NCBI GenBank assembly: GCA_010909725.1
Contig: JAACMV010000005.1
Coordinates: 620,001-684,000 of the forward strand
Direction of reading: 5' to 3'
Length of the DNA: 64,000 bases
DNA from: Picochlorum sp. 'celeri'
Taxonomy: Eukaryota > Chlorophyta > Trebouxiophyceae
The notes beneath the pieces were generated by a model that ran no database searches, had not been told where the DNA came from, and saw only the letters and a program-made list of their open reading frames with translations. Positions 22,387-32,657 of this stretch are shown here, one piece after another (within the stretch, counting starts at the first letter, position 1; every line of letters starts with the position of its first letter). The position numbers were made by a program, and so were the translations under genes.

Positions 22387-25300
22387 ATGGACTGGACGAG
22401 AAATTCTGCGTTTTCGCAATCGATGGACGAGGCAAGCCCGAGCCCTGCAAAGGGTGGTGGTCGATTAAATCCGATATATGACACATTAGACTCGGGTATT
22501 GTCCCTCAATCCGTGTTCAGAGAGGAAGAGGACGTGTTGGACCAGGAAGGTGGGGTGCCACCGTTGTCCTCGCTGGGTCGGTCTGATGTTCCTGTATCGG
22601 CTGATGCGTTCGAGTATACTGACCCAATACATGGCAAAGAAATAGCTGCTGCGGCGTTGGGAAGTGATCGGCCGGAAGAGGAACGGTTTGAGCAAGTGCT
22701 CAGACGGCTTGTGACAGGTGAAATGCTGGTTGCAGATGGGATTCGTACGTTTGGGGAGATTTGTGTCAATCGGGCAGACGATTTGCGATCTTTAGCATCT
22801 GGACTGGTGGAAGAGACGCCACAGTATCATGCTCTCGTGAAGGATGCAGCAGAGCTGGAGGCAGAGGGGCGGACGTGGAGTTTGCTATGGTACCTTTTCG
22901 CCATTGAAGATTTGTCGTTTCCTGCTGGAAAGGGAGGTAATTTTGTATCTGGAGCAGGGTTTGTAAAGACTGTGCGACAGCATGCTACTGATGTTGTATT
23001 CCAGGATGGTGTGTTGAATCGCGCAGCTCGGATTGTGGCCTGGTTGGAGGCGGAACATGCAAAGAGAGATCCGGAGCCTGAACAAGGCGTTGGGCGGAAG
23101 GATGGGATTTGGATGGAGACAAAAGCAATGCTTGACGGCGGTGGTCGATTTGGAGAAGAGAAGGGTGGTGTGCATGTGTCACGGATTGATCCAGATGCCA
23201 TGGTGAGGGAACAGGCCAAAATTTCTGCTGATAATGCTAAAGATGAAGAGAGACTGGCCAAGATTATCTGGAGATTTGTCAAGTCTGGTAGATTGTCTGA
23301 AGCTGCACGTGTGTGCCAATATGTGGGACAGCCTTGGAGGGCTGTGTCATTAACTGGGTATGGGATGCATGGTCCTCTGCCTCTTGGGGCCTCGGCAGAG
23401 GAGGCGGATGAGGAGGAGACTGGAGCGCGGCAGAGTGAAACGTTAGCTGGAGAGATAGAGAATGGTGTGGGATCGAAATTGTTATGGAGGTGGGCATGCC
23501 ATGCCGCATCCAAGAGGATATCCGAGTCCATTGATGCTGCTGGGTATGGTGTGTACGAGTCTGCTGTGTATGCTCTGCTGGCTGGAGATATCAAAAGGGC
23601 AGTCCGAGCTTGTGACTCGTGGGAAGATGTGCTATGGGTCCATTTAAGGTGTTGGCTAGAGTATCACGTTGATTCGTATCTTGTGGAGCAGACGGGGCGA
23701 GGGACAAGTTTGGATGGCATTGACATGAGTGAAGATGCAGGCAATCTGGAGTTGCCACATGAGTGGCCGATTACGGATATCTCACGGCAGATGCCACCCA
23801 ATCTTGAAGAAGCAATTACGATGGGAACTGCGAGCTACGGTGGAGTAGAAGTTGGGTCAATTGATAGAACAAAAAGGTATAGGAAAATTCAAGTGGACCT
23901 TGCCCTGGGGAAGATGGAAGAGCTCTTGGACACGCTGATACATTTGATTGTTCCAGAGACAGGAAGCGAGGAAACTCAGCAGCAAGAAATGTGTCCCCCA
24001 GGATTGATGAGATTCTCAGCACACTTGGCTCTGATGTTGTGGAAGATGAATTTGGTGACGACTGGACAGGATGAGGGGACCCCTTTGTACACAAAATTGA
24101 ATGATGGCCTCCAAAAGTTGCTATGGATCTACACTGTGCATTTGATAGATACAAGCGCGTATTCTCTTGTTCCATCATACTTGGTTCATTTGAGGTTGGG
24201 TTTGAGAAGAACGACAATGCAGCTGTTACTGGAGGAGTCAACATGCAACGAAACAATAACATCTACACAGCAAATCCTTGTGCTCTGCCAGCAATGGTTT
24301 GGAACATATGCTGGCCAGGGTGACTTTGCAGATGATGAGACTCTCGTATCCATTCGACAGGTATGTTGACGCAAAATAATCTTGCATATAGTAGTATTTT
24401 ACACTGATCGTCACATCTTTCTATTCTGCAGTTTTGTGACAAATCTAGAGAGTGGAGTTTGGGAGGACCAATCATCAGAGCTCAGCGAATGTGTTGGTTT
24501 TTCTTCGACGATTCATATAGAGAAGAAGCAATAAGGAGGGCAGTGGTATTATGTCGAGACTTTTCTTTGAGTGGTATCCAGGGTACACTGGCTGCCCTTC
24601 ATCTGTTGAAGGAGGTGATTCCAACTGCCATTGGTTCTGAAAATGGATTGCTCTCCCTCTGCAGCCGGCCGGAAGAACTCTCACAGTTCCCAGACGTCGT
24701 GGAACTAATTTGTTGGGAGAGATATTTCGAAATACTCCGAGAATACCTCTTATGGGAAGAAATTTATGGCGCTGCTGTGCAGAATATGTTGGAGAGTGAT
24801 GACAAGGAGGAGAGCCAAAAGGCATTGCTTGACCTTGAACAAGACACTGTCAGCCTTTTGAATGGAATCACAGAATTTATCATGATGGAGGGAATGGAAT
24901 GGATATCCAGGACAGCATATAATGATGTATCCACCGCCAAGGAATTGGAAGCCTCAATTGTCATCATGCCTGCAGACACCAACCTCAATGACCTATCTGT
25001 TTACCCTGCCTTCTCAGATGCTTCTCAGACGGACCAAATTTGCACGTTCATAGCCAAGATATGCATTGGCATTATAGATAGCGACTCTGGAATATATTTC
25101 GACGCAGTCCCAACTGACAACAGGGAGATGCCACACCAGGTCCTCCTGAGGCTGTGGATGGACAAATCAAAGCCAGATCCTTTTGCAGACACGTGCATTA
25201 GCGTGTTCTCAACCATCCTAAAAAACGGAATTAAGATTGGAGAAGATACGATAGATGTGCTGGCCTCCAGTATCACGTCAACACACGACATATCTTCTGC

Positions 25301-25511
25301 CATTTGCCAAGGGTGTTGCCTGCCCCGTCTTGTCCTCCCAGTGGCAGTGCTCCGGGAGGCACTTGCCTACATGGGATCCACAGCTTCCATGGAAAATGCC
25401 GAGATCATATTAAAGAAGGCAGAACAAGGTTGGAGAGATCTCTGGAGTGACGCAGATCTGAGCGAATTGCGTGCTCACATTGAATCTGGATCCAAACTGC
25501 TAAGCTCTTGA
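22387..25511 (+). CDS. NUP107: Nucleoporin NUP107 (Y-complex)
   Basis: Exons 22387-24360 and 24432-25511 (71-bp intron, phase 0) encode about 1017 residues, within the family range. NUP107 is an alpha-solenoid of the NUP107-160 scaffold of the nuclear pore. The diagnostic stretch is IIWRFVKSGRLSEAARVCQ followed by QPWRAVSLTGY, matching the family motif in which a helix pair is followed by CGQPWRAA. The rest is almost all amphipathic helices with WxxL and LWxxxAC motifs (DVLWVHLRCWLEY). The N-terminal 60 residues are disordered and Ser/Pro-rich, also typical. The divergently transcribed ZIP gene shares its upstream region. Confidence 0.88.
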
Positions 25512-25771
25512 TCTTGAAGGCTGTTTGTACTTCCAAGAAACACGGCACTCTGCGCCTGCATCCATTTCCGCATGGGCATAGATACACAAAAAGTACCATT
25601 AAATACCTTGACATTTGTAACTTATCCAGTCTATCGTATTTTTTGGCCCCTTTCCGTCGGTCAATCCTTGGTTGACAAGACCCCTCGGGCTGGTCGCGAA
25701 TTCACAAAACTAGGCGTATTTTCATCCCTCTGACACGATACCTACAGCCTAAAACGAAGAAAATTACTAGA

Positions 25772-26167
25772 ATGATATTAAATCGTGTTAGTATCGCAAA
25801 AACAGCACTATTGGTGCTCCTAGGAGCCGTGTTTCTGACAACGGTTAGAGCTCAGACTTCTCCAGACGTTTGTGGATGGATCCTTGGGGACGAGAAGGCT
25901 CGACAGAACATTCCAGATGAACCAAGGTCATACATTGTTAAATGTATGACAGGAGATAGCTGTGGAGAGTTGGCTCGCACGTTATTGAGAATCGTAGGGG
26001 ATTCAGCAGACATCAATGTGTTTGGAAACATGGGCATTTTGACGGGTCGTTTTGACTCGAGCATCATTCGACTCTTGTGCAGGTCCAAAGATTTGAAGAG
26101 GTTGATCGATATGATTGAAATGGATCAAGTCGTAGGATACGATCATGTCATTTCTTCTACATCATAA
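25772..26167 (+). CDS. Small secreted protein resembling a stand-alone subtilisin propeptide (I9) inhibitor
   Basis: 131 residues, intronless. A clear signal peptide (TALLVLLGAVFLTTVRAQ) ends near residue 28. The mature part is about 100 residues. SYIVKC starts a ferredoxin-like beta-alpha-beta-beta-alpha-beta pattern: a helix (GELARTLLRIVG), INVFGNMGILTGRFDS, a second helix (KDLKRLIDMIEMD) and the final strand QVVGYDHV. This order, including xGFxGxxS-like and EEDxVV-like positions, is that of the I9 propeptide of subtilases. No protease domain follows, so it would be a free inhibitor or chaperone like fungal POIA1. Four cysteines could form disulfides, which is unusual for I9. The fold call is by pattern only. 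Confidence 0.55.
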   Translation: MILNRVSIAKTALLVLLGAVFLTTVRAQTSPDVCGWILGDEKARQNIPDEPRSYIVKCMTGDSCGELARTLLRIVGDSADINVFGNMGILTGRFDSSIIRLLCRSKDLKRLIDMIEMDQVVGYDHVISSTS

Positions 26168-26183
26168 ATGTTTACAATTCCTT

Positions 26184-27209
26184 TTAATTTGACAATGACT
26201 TCATAAAGCGTTGCATTTGCCTTGCCAACAATGATATCTGATCTCCTAAACCTAATTCCTCATTCTCATTCTCCTCGACTCCCAACGCCTTCATGACGAT
26301 GAGATCCAGTTCCTCCCCTCCTGGCCGAGAAGGCCTCTCTGCTGCCAAAACATATCTCCCTGGGACATCATTGTCTGCAATAAACACTTGCCATTCGCTT
26401 GGAAACCTCTTGAATACAGACCCAATATCTCCAATCGGGCGTAACGAATACGTTGTCATAAAATCACCGAGGAAATTATCCCGCAATCGCCTCATGGCAA
26501 GCCCAACTCCAACATCTCCACTGGACAACCTCGGGTTGAACATGACAAGTGTCTGGGAGGGCTCCAATCTATTACTAATAGCAACAATTTTATCCAAACT
26601 AGGAGGATCGGGTGCAGCCATGACAATCAACTCATCCTCTGGATCCACAGGCGTCCTATCATTGAGACTGGACACTGTAAACGCAGCATCATCCCACTGA
26701 TTTCGAAGCATAGCAGCCACTCCAGCATCCGGATAAATAGCCTTGACGGTTACATCCCCACTCCTCTCCACAATATCATCAATGAATCGCTTTGTCATCT
26801 TCCAAAAACGAAGCTGATCACCCTCCTCGGAGTAGACTGGACCAGAGTTTGGGTCCCAAAAGTCTGGCAAGAGAATCTCAACGACACATTTTGAAAATCC
26901 AGAGCCCATGGCATCCACCGTTGCAGCAGCTGATTCTTTAATAGCATCCGTCAAACTGTCTGGAAGGACATCATCATCGCGAGGGATTGTAGCAGGATTC
27001 TCATTCGTATCCTCAGCAGGAACACTGTTTGTCTCGTTCTCTTCAGAGGAAGCTCTGCTCACTTGATGCATTAAATTCACTCCAAACAATTTCTTTGATT
27101 GGTTGAAGCAGCGTCTCTGAGAAATGAATCCAGAGTACGTCCCAACTCGGGAGGTGTGGTATCCATGTGAGACATGGGACACACGAGAAGATGCCACAGA
27201 ACCAACCAT
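26184..27209 (-). CDS. Plastid DUF1995-domain protein
   Basis: 341 residues, intronless. The N-terminus (about 60 residues) is rich in Ser, Arg and His and poor in acidic residues, as in a chloroplast transit peptide. It continues into an acidic spacer and then the DUF1995 domain: LTDAIKESAAATVDAMGSG, CVVEILLPDFWD, FIDDIVERSG, VTVKAIYPDAGVAAML, ELIVMAAPDPPSL, TLVMFNPRLSSGDVG and FGDFMTTYSLRPI-like text leading to WQVFIAD. Members of this family include proteins needed for photosystem II assembly such as LPA3 in plants. The specific role of this member cannot be told. Its start lies only 52 bp from the stop of the upstream minus-strand gene. Confidence 0.75.
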   Translation of the reverse strand: MVGSVASSRVSHVSHGYHTSRVGTYSGFISQRRCFNQSKKLFGVNLMHQVSRASSEENETNSVPAEDTNENPATIPRDDDVLPDSLTDAIKESAAATVDAMGSGFSKCVVEILLPDFWDPNSGPVYSEEGDQLRFWKMTKRFIDDIVERSGDVTVKAIYPDAGVAAMLRNQWDDAAFTVSSLNDRTPVDPEDELIVMAAPDPPSLDKIVAISNRLEPSQTLVMFNPRLSSGDVGVGLAMRRLRDNFLGDFMTTYSLRPIGDIGSVFKRFPSEWQVFIADNDVPGRYVLAAERPSRPGGEELDLIVMKALGVEENENEELGLGDQISLLARQMQRFMKSLSN

Positions 27210-27261
27210 TTGACCTGTTGTATCTATGCTATTGTTTCAATAATAAAATACTATGGCTCCA

Positions 27262-28407
27262 TCACGAGCATCCTAGCTTCGTTTGGAGGGAATGCAAGAA
27301 AGAATCTAGACAACTTGCATCCTGGCACTTGGTCCCATTCACCTCTGAGAAACTCACAAATGAGGATGCCAGTTTCGAGAATCCGCCAATTGTTGAGAAA
27401 ATGTGTTCTGATCTCGCCATGAGGAGGAGATCGACGTATTGCTGTATAGCCTGAACGCCATTGATTGATGATCTATCACTATGTGATGGTACTGTACAGC
27501 ACCGTGGCATGTTCACGCCGTGCGGCATCCTAAGAGATAGTTCCGTTGCAAACCGAACAGAGTCACTAGCAAGAACTAATGATGACTTGCATGTGAGGTC
27601 CCGTGGGAGCGATCCAGCCCAATCAAGGATGCGATTTGGAAGGCCTGATGAAAAACCGTCTGACCAAGGAACAGCAGGGACCACAGCATCACGGCCGACC
27701 CGAATTTCTGATCCACCTGTTCGAACATGTAGAGATACATGTGATCCAGTCGTCCAATGCTCAAGAAAGTCATCCACAAAGGACGAGGCTTGCATCAATG
27801 GCTTTGAAGGTCTTGAGAAGAAGGAAAGAATGAGATTCCCACATTGATAGGAATGGCACCATCCATCAAATTGCGTTCCTTTCTTCGGTTCTTCCCAATT
27901 ACTTGTAATCTGAATCTCATTTCGCTCTGCAAATACAGCATTCAAATCGGGAAGGCGTGCTGTATCAACAAGCCAAATATATGGTGTATTGCCGTCACAG
28001 GTCTGTGGAGGACCGAATGCATAGGAAGAATCAATCGTAATATTCGCATGCAGTTCATCCGCCAGAGATATGATGAAGGACAACCCTCGTATCCTGTCTC
28101 CAGAACCCCCACAGAGCCCCCACCCTCTACAGCACCTGACTATGAATTTTCGAGAGTTGCGTGGCGAATTGATGCCCTCTAGAATCCGCAATGTGTCAGC
28201 ATCAACACTACTGTAATCATAATAATACGATGTTGATACAGCATCGTCTGTGCTGCTCTGTAACCGTCCTTGAGGAGGGAATGAGAACCGAATCAGCTGG
28301 TCAAAGCCTGTGGACCCTGCACCGCTGATGCATGCAAAATACCCCGCCAGGACACTCAGAGCGCCACAAATCCCAAATAATATCGTATATTTTCTTGCAC
28401 TGCCCAT
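27262..28407 (-). CDS. Golgi type II membrane glycosyltransferase-like protein (fucosyltransferase superfamily?)
   Basis: 381 residues, intronless. One N-terminal membrane anchor (ILFGICGALSVLAGYFACISG) followed by a stem and a lumenal domain give a Golgi type II topology. The region CCRGWGLCGGSGDRIRGLSF resembles the GxGxRxRG(L/I) signature at the start of the GT-B fold in the fucosyltransferase/NodZ group. Later HVRTGGSEIRVG and FSTIGGFSKLASSF sit where that group has its HxR and (S/T)xFS motifs. Eleven or more cysteines in the lumenal part suggest disulfides. I am fairly sure of the topology and only moderately of the family; donor and acceptor sugars are unknown. Confidence 0.5.
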   Translation of the reverse strand: MGSARKYTILFGICGALSVLAGYFACISGAGSTGFDQLIRFSFPPQGRLQSSTDDAVSTSYYYDYSSVDADTLRILEGINSPRNSRKFIVRCCRGWGLCGGSGDRIRGLSFIISLADELHANITIDSSYAFGPPQTCDGNTPYIWLVDTARLPDLNAVFAERNEIQITSNWEEPKKGTQFDGWCHSYQCGNLILSFFSRPSKPLMQASSFVDDFLEHWTTGSHVSLHVRTGGSEIRVGRDAVVPAVPWSDGFSSGLPNRILDWAGSLPRDLTCKSSLVLASDSVRFATELSLRMPHGVNMPRCCTVPSHSDRSSINGVQAIQQYVDLLLMARSEHIFSTIGGFSKLASSFVSFSEVNGTKCQDASCLDSFLHSLQTKLGCS

Positions 28408-28978
28408 GTGTGTTTTGTTTCACAACCTTTTTTGCTCTGCCAGGAGTTTGTTTGATTGAAATGAGGTCGTCGTCAACACACCTTGGCACCTGAAGAGACC
28501 ATGGCTATTTGTTGCCACACCATCTGTCACGGCAGCAACAACTGTAGACTGTGAAGAAAATTGAATTTCAGTGTCATCAAAGGCTCATGCAGCTCATGGT
28601 GTTGGAACAACAGGAGGGTTCGACAACAAATTCAAACATCCGGTCCAAGCACCTGAGCGACAGGGGAATGACGTCTCTAGATCCCACCCTGGGAAGATTG
28701 GTTTCATCACCTGTCAACTAGGCTGATTGATGGGACTGTCGCCCATGCTGTCCAAGAAAGCATACTCCCTCGCCCATCAGGGCGAGCCACAAGAGATCAT
28801 ACCAGTAAGATGACATTGGATTCTTTCACAATATAGATAATTGCCATATAATTTCGACACTGTGGACGATTGTGAGCAAGGTACTGGGTCTGCGGGTGCA
28901 TTCTAGAACGTTACTGAAGGAGCCAGTGCAGTCTTTGAAGTGATACAGGCCACGGTATTTGTGGCCTTGGAAGCAACC
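28408..28978. promoter_or_regulatory. Divergent intergenic region with a short perfect hairpin
   Basis: 571 bp between the glycosyltransferase-like gene and the ClpF-like gene. CTCGCCC at 28769-28775 and GGGCGAG at 28780-28786 form a 7-bp perfect stem around ATCA, about 190 bp before the ClpF-like start codon. It may be a transcription-factor site or a 5'-leader hairpin. No coding sequence is apparent. Confidence 0.3.
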
Positions 28979-30097
28979 ATGGTACTCTCGAAATCACTGT
29001 CTGTGCGTGGGGTTGGGCAGGGAGCGGCGTCTACCCTGCTCCGACATGCGAGGCGACATGTCGGATGTGCCAAGGGCCTCTCGATGCAGCATACTATGAA
29101 AACAAATGGATATAACGATGATGGATGTTTTGGATGGATCGCTCCCAAGGCGACACGAAAACGGCTGGTCGCCGTGGGGTCGGCGAGCAGCAACAGAGAG
29201 CACACGGCCATGATGCTCACGAGCGAACGATCTGGCATGGTGAACCGCGAAGTCGTGTTGTTTCTACTTCAGTTGGAACTGGATTCACAGTTACAGCGCG
29301 CGTTGACGTACGAAGACTTTGATTTGGTCAAGGATGTAAGGGAACGGAGGAACAAGGTGGATGGAGCGCTGCGGGAGATGCAAAAGGCAAAAGGATATGG
29401 GTGTGGATCCCGTCGGTCTGGGCAGTCTGGTCAGTTTGGAACGCTTGCTCCTAAAGCATTATCTATTCGAGCGAAACTCTCGAAAGCCATAGAGGAGGAA
29501 GACTATTCCTATGCTGCTCAGCTGAGGGATGAACTGGCAGCGATTGAGGAACATTCTGCAGAGGCCAACATGCCGTGCCCAGTGGTTGATCCACAGTTTT
29601 CTCTCGGAGAGATGATAATACATAATTCAAAAGGATATCGAGGGGTTATTTGCGGTTGGGATTTGGCATGCTGTGAAGATGATGCATGGAAGATTCAGAA
29701 CAATGCTGGTGCATTGAAACATGGAACAGACCAAGTGTTCTATCACGTGTTGGTGAACATTGCTGATTGGCCGATTGATGATGATCTTGCCCCTGTTGCG
29801 TATGTTCCAGAGGAAGCGTTAGATTCGGTTGCATTGGCAGATTTTGATTCTGAGGAGCCATTGGTGAATGCACAGTTCCAGCATCCATATTCCTACCTCA
29901 TGTTCCTCGGAACAGATGGGCACGGTAATATGATTCCGTGTAAACAATTGCGAGAAAAGTATTGTGTGGAGAGAAGAGATGTGTATCCCAGTGACTGGGA
30001 GGATGGGGAAGGATCCTCAGATAGCAGGGGGACCATCATTCCTGGGATAGACATGAGTTCATTGGACAATGATGACCACGGCGAGGATGATGATTGA
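28979..30097 (+). CDS. ClpF-like plastid Clp protease adaptor (UVR + YccV/HspQ domains)
   Basis: About 372 residues from the ATG at 28979; an upstream in-frame GTG at 28940 is not needed. The N-terminus (MVLSKSLSVRGVGQGAAST...) is basic and acid-poor like a chloroplast transit peptide. A UVR (UvrB/UvrC) helical hairpin is clear at IRAKLSKAIEEEDYSYAAQL followed by RDELAAIEE. It is followed by a YccV/HspQ-like beta domain: FSLGEMIIHNSKGYRGVICGWD ... QVFYHVLVN ... VAYVPEE. This order matches plant ClpF, which works with ClpS1 in substrate selection for the chloroplast Clp protease. A plant EXECUTER-type protein shares the UVR motif but lacks this arrangement. The C-terminus is acidic. It is convergent with Psb27, with 107 bp between the stop codons. 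Confidence 0.72.
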   Translation: MVLSKSLSVRGVGQGAASTLLRHARRHVGCAKGLSMQHTMKTNGYNDDGCFGWIAPKATRKRLVAVGSASSNREHTAMMLTSERSGMVNREVVLFLLQLELDSQLQRALTYEDFDLVKDVRERRNKVDGALREMQKAKGYGCGSRRSGQSGQFGTLAPKALSIRAKLSKAIEEEDYSYAAQLRDELAAIEEHSAEANMPCPVVDPQFSLGEMIIHNSKGYRGVICGWDLACCEDDAWKIQNNAGALKHGTDQVFYHVLVNIADWPIDDDLAPVAYVPEEALDSVALADFDSEEPLVNAQFQHPYSYLMFLGTDGHGNMIPCKQLREKYCVERRDVYPSDWEDGEGSSDSRGTIIPGIDMSSLDNDDHGEDDD

Positions 30098-30204
30098 TTA
30101 TACAGATATTTTTTTTCTTTTCGGTGTTGTTTCTTCCAAACGCGTTTCATGTAATTCGTGATAATAAAGATTGAGAATTTCAATCAACATTGACCAAAAT
30201 ATAA

Positions 30205-30759
30205 TCATCTTCCTCTCTTGAGCTGCCTCTCTGCATCATCCACACTCTTCATCATACGATCCAGTCTCTTCTTTGGGAAATTTGCCTTGAGTCCGAACGA
30301 TACCAACTGCCCGTCCAGAGCATTCACAGCAGAATACATTTGACTATATGATGGACGCCCAGCAAACTTTGGATCGCGTCTGTACTTGCTCACCCATTTC
30401 ACACTGATATCTTTGAGCTCACCCATTGCCTTTTCACGCTCGTCAGTATTTGGCTCCTTCTCCAAAGCAGATCTGATACCATCAATCACCTGCTGGGTTT
30501 CCTCAAGGTACTCTGCACTGCGATCCTCACCAATTCCAAGGAACGCCTGCGCTGGGCTTCCCACAGCCCACAGAGACAAACCACCCATCATCAATGCAGA
30601 TCGGCGATCTACGACAGCATCATTCGTTGACGCCTCGCAGCGAGCAACCATGGATCTCCTCTGTCCAGACACATGCACCACCCTTGTGGTCCTCTTCGAT
30701 CCACACACAGCCACAGGTGTCGTCTTGCTCACCGTCAGCATCATCATTCTCCTGCACAT
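30205..30759 (-). CDS. PSB27: Psb27, photosystem II assembly/repair protein of the thylakoid lumen
   Basis: About 184 residues from the ATG at 30759; other in-frame ATGs lie at 30747-30741. A bipartite targeting region is visible: a Ser/Arg-rich stromal part, then DRRSALMMGGLSLWAVGSPAQA, a twin-arginine thylakoid signal ending in an AxA cleavage site. The mature four-helix domain begins FLGIGEDRSAEYLEET. It contains QQVIDGIRSALE, WVSKYRRDP and PSYSQMYSAVNALDGQLVSF, then a C-terminal helix with RLDRMMKSVDDAERQLKRG, the standard Psb27 pattern. Psb27 binds CP43 during photosystem II assembly and repair. No Cys lipid anchor is present, as expected in eukaryotes. Confidence 0.88.
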   Translation of the reverse strand: MCRRMMMLTVSKTTPVAVCGSKRTTRVVHVSGQRRSMVARCEASTNDAVVDRRSALMMGGLSLWAVGSPAQAFLGIGEDRSAEYLEETQQVIDGIRSALEKEPNTDEREKAMGELKDISVKWVSKYRRDPKFAGRPSYSQMYSAVNALDGQLVSFGLKANFPKKRLDRMMKSVDDAERQLKRGR

Positions 30760-31446
30760 ATGAGAGATCAATCAATCGATATCAAAAACCCACGTCACAA
30801 GGAGGATATCGCCATCAGTATGCCAAGGAGACCGATGCCGATGATCCATGCATCCAAAGACATACAGATATATAGGATTGTAATAGAAAAATTCGGAGAA
30901 AATGGTACTTTGAAAACAACACGGTGCGAATGTGTGGAACGTAGGCGATCCGTGTCGTCGATTTCGACGGTGCGTAATGTATCTATTCAAGGAATATTCC
31001 GTCAATAAATACATTTGGTGCAGCGACCACCCGCATCCGTGTGAGATCAACCTTGGAATATCGGACACATCTTCCAATATTTTGATTTCATCTAAAAATA
31101 TACCGGTCTAGTACTATTCTGTGGTACATATCTGTGTATATAGTTGCGTGGAACTGGTGTAAGATACAAACGCAGTTTCCAACGTGGCCTAACAACCATT
31201 CATTGCGCAGTCTTGGCATTCAGTCCTGCTAGCTTGTTTCCTTTCGGTAGGTATCCAATTACATGTTATAACATCTACAGAGAGGTTTGATAACGTGTCT
31301 GGGTGATATTGTGTAGACGAGGACCACGGTGGTTGTTGAGCGAGGTCGTTGGTTGGCTGTTGGGAACGAAAAGAGCGCCATCGTCGTCAGAGCATAGGAT
31401 ACTTACTATTTATTTATAGATAGTTGCGTCTGCATTATTTCTCGTC
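30760..31446. promoter_or_regulatory. Divergent intergenic region between Psb27 and the KEN-box gene
   Basis: 687 bp. It is AT-rich near 31080-31150 with a TATATAG-like word near 31137-31143. A TATTTATTTATAGATAG stretch ends about 25 bp before the KEN-box start codon and could be part of a 5' leader or intron. No gene was found. Confidence 0.35.
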
Positions 31447-32631
31447 ATGTCGTCGTCCAAGAAAGCGGAGAGGCAGTTGAAGGAGCTGCGGAGGTTGATG
31501 CCATGGAACTGGGATGCCAGGGTGGAGGAGCATCCTCCTGGGGAGAAGGCGATGCATGATTTTGAGGATATTGTCAATTATCGTGTGGGTGGGAGGAAGA
31601 GGAGGAGTGGATCTTTGGCGGCTGTTGCGCAGAAGACTGTAGTGCCCAGGAAGAAGAAGACGTCAAAGAAGCTCACGCACGAGTATGATGAGAGCAACAA
31701 GGAAAATATACCGCCAGAAGAGCTCCCGGCACATGTTACGAAGGAGAATATACCTGTAGCAGAGGAAGAGCCTGTCAAGGAAAGCTTGCCTGTAGCAGAA
31801 GAAGAGCCTGTCAAGGAAAGCTTGCCTATAGCAGATGAAGAGCCTGCCAAAGAGAAGAAGGAAGAACACGTCAAGGAAGAAGAAGAAGAAGAAGAAGTGA
31901 AGAAGGAGTGTGATGTAGCAAAATTGTCACCTCGTGTTGAGAATTTGGCGAAAGAGAGTTCACCAATGCATGGAGAGAAAACACCGGCACTTGTGAAAGA
32001 AAAGTCTGTCGTTCTTGGTGAGACCCCTGCTGCGATTTCTCCAGGATTGATGCTGACGCCAGCGTCAGCAGCCTCACAAGGTCTGTCGTCTGAGCAACGA
32101 CAACCAAGGTTGAAAAAGGAACATTCCTTGTCTGGTCGTGTAGACAAAGCTAAGTCAGTGGGTAAAGCTGTCCGATCACATACTGTGATGGCAAAAAAGC
32201 AGGCAAGAAGAGTAACTTTTGCAACTCCTGAAGCTGCACTCTCTCTTTCTCCAGACACAGTCGATGCCACCCAGCACTCGACTGCTCGCATTGTTCGATT
32301 TAGTGATAATTTTTCGATAGATCTTTCGAAATACGGATCTGCGCTGAAAATGAAGAGGCCCTCAAGTTGCCCTCCACTGTTCAGAACTCTTCCAGATCAT
32401 GGCAGACGAGTGGCTTCTCCAGGAAAGAATCCAGCTCGCGTGTTTGCAACATTGCAAGAACAGAAGAGTGCATCGAGACGAGCGACGCCGTATATGAAAC
32501 GTGATACAGCAGTGTTCTCTAGAGAAGTGGTATTATCTAGGCTCATTCGAGAGGGAGTGGGATTGAAAGACTCGGCAGGTAGTAGTGTTGCACCATATGC
32601 CTTGCCTCCAGGCAAGCCTCTGCGTCTTTAG
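31447..32631 (+). CDS. Unknown nuclear protein with two KEN boxes
   Basis: 394 residues, intronless, mostly disordered and very charged. It contains two KEN motifs, SNKENIPPEE (residues 85-87) and TKENIPVAEE (99-101). These are canonical APC/C-Cdh1 degrons including the trailing Pro. They open a short repeat region in which VAEEEPVKESLP recurs two and a half times, encoded by a 36-bp DNA repeat at about 31755-31857. A poly-Glu stretch follows. Basic patches GGRKRRSG and PRKKKTSKK look like nuclear signals. The C-terminal third carries short conserved-looking blocks: ARRVTFATPEA, ARIVRFSDNFSIDLSKYGSAL and RRATPYMKRDTAVFSREV. No domain is recognised. Candidates are a cell-cycle regulated chromatin or cohesion factor (securin, sororin or PATRONUS-like), but no homology is shown. 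Confidence 0.6.
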   Translation: MSSSKKAERQLKELRRLMPWNWDARVEEHPPGEKAMHDFEDIVNYRVGGRKRRSGSLAAVAQKTVVPRKKKTSKKLTHEYDESNKENIPPEELPAHVTKENIPVAEEEPVKESLPVAEEEPVKESLPIADEEPAKEKKEEHVKEEEEEEEVKKECDVAKLSPRVENLAKESSPMHGEKTPALVKEKSVVLGETPAAISPGLMLTPASAASQGLSSEQRQPRLKKEHSLSGRVDKAKSVGKAVRSHTVMAKKQARRVTFATPEAALSLSPDTVDATQHSTARIVRFSDNFSIDLSKYGSALKMKRPSSCPPLFRTLPDHGRRVASPGKNPARVFATLQEQKSASRRATPYMKRDTAVFSREVVLSRLIREGVGLKDSAGSSVAPYALPPGKPLRL

Positions 32632-32657
32632 GATGTAAGTACATACATAATATATAT

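Noticed and set aside
28940..28978. Upstream GTG start for the ClpF-like protein
   Set aside because: It is not an ATG; the ATG at 28979 gives a typical transit peptide, so the extension is not needed.
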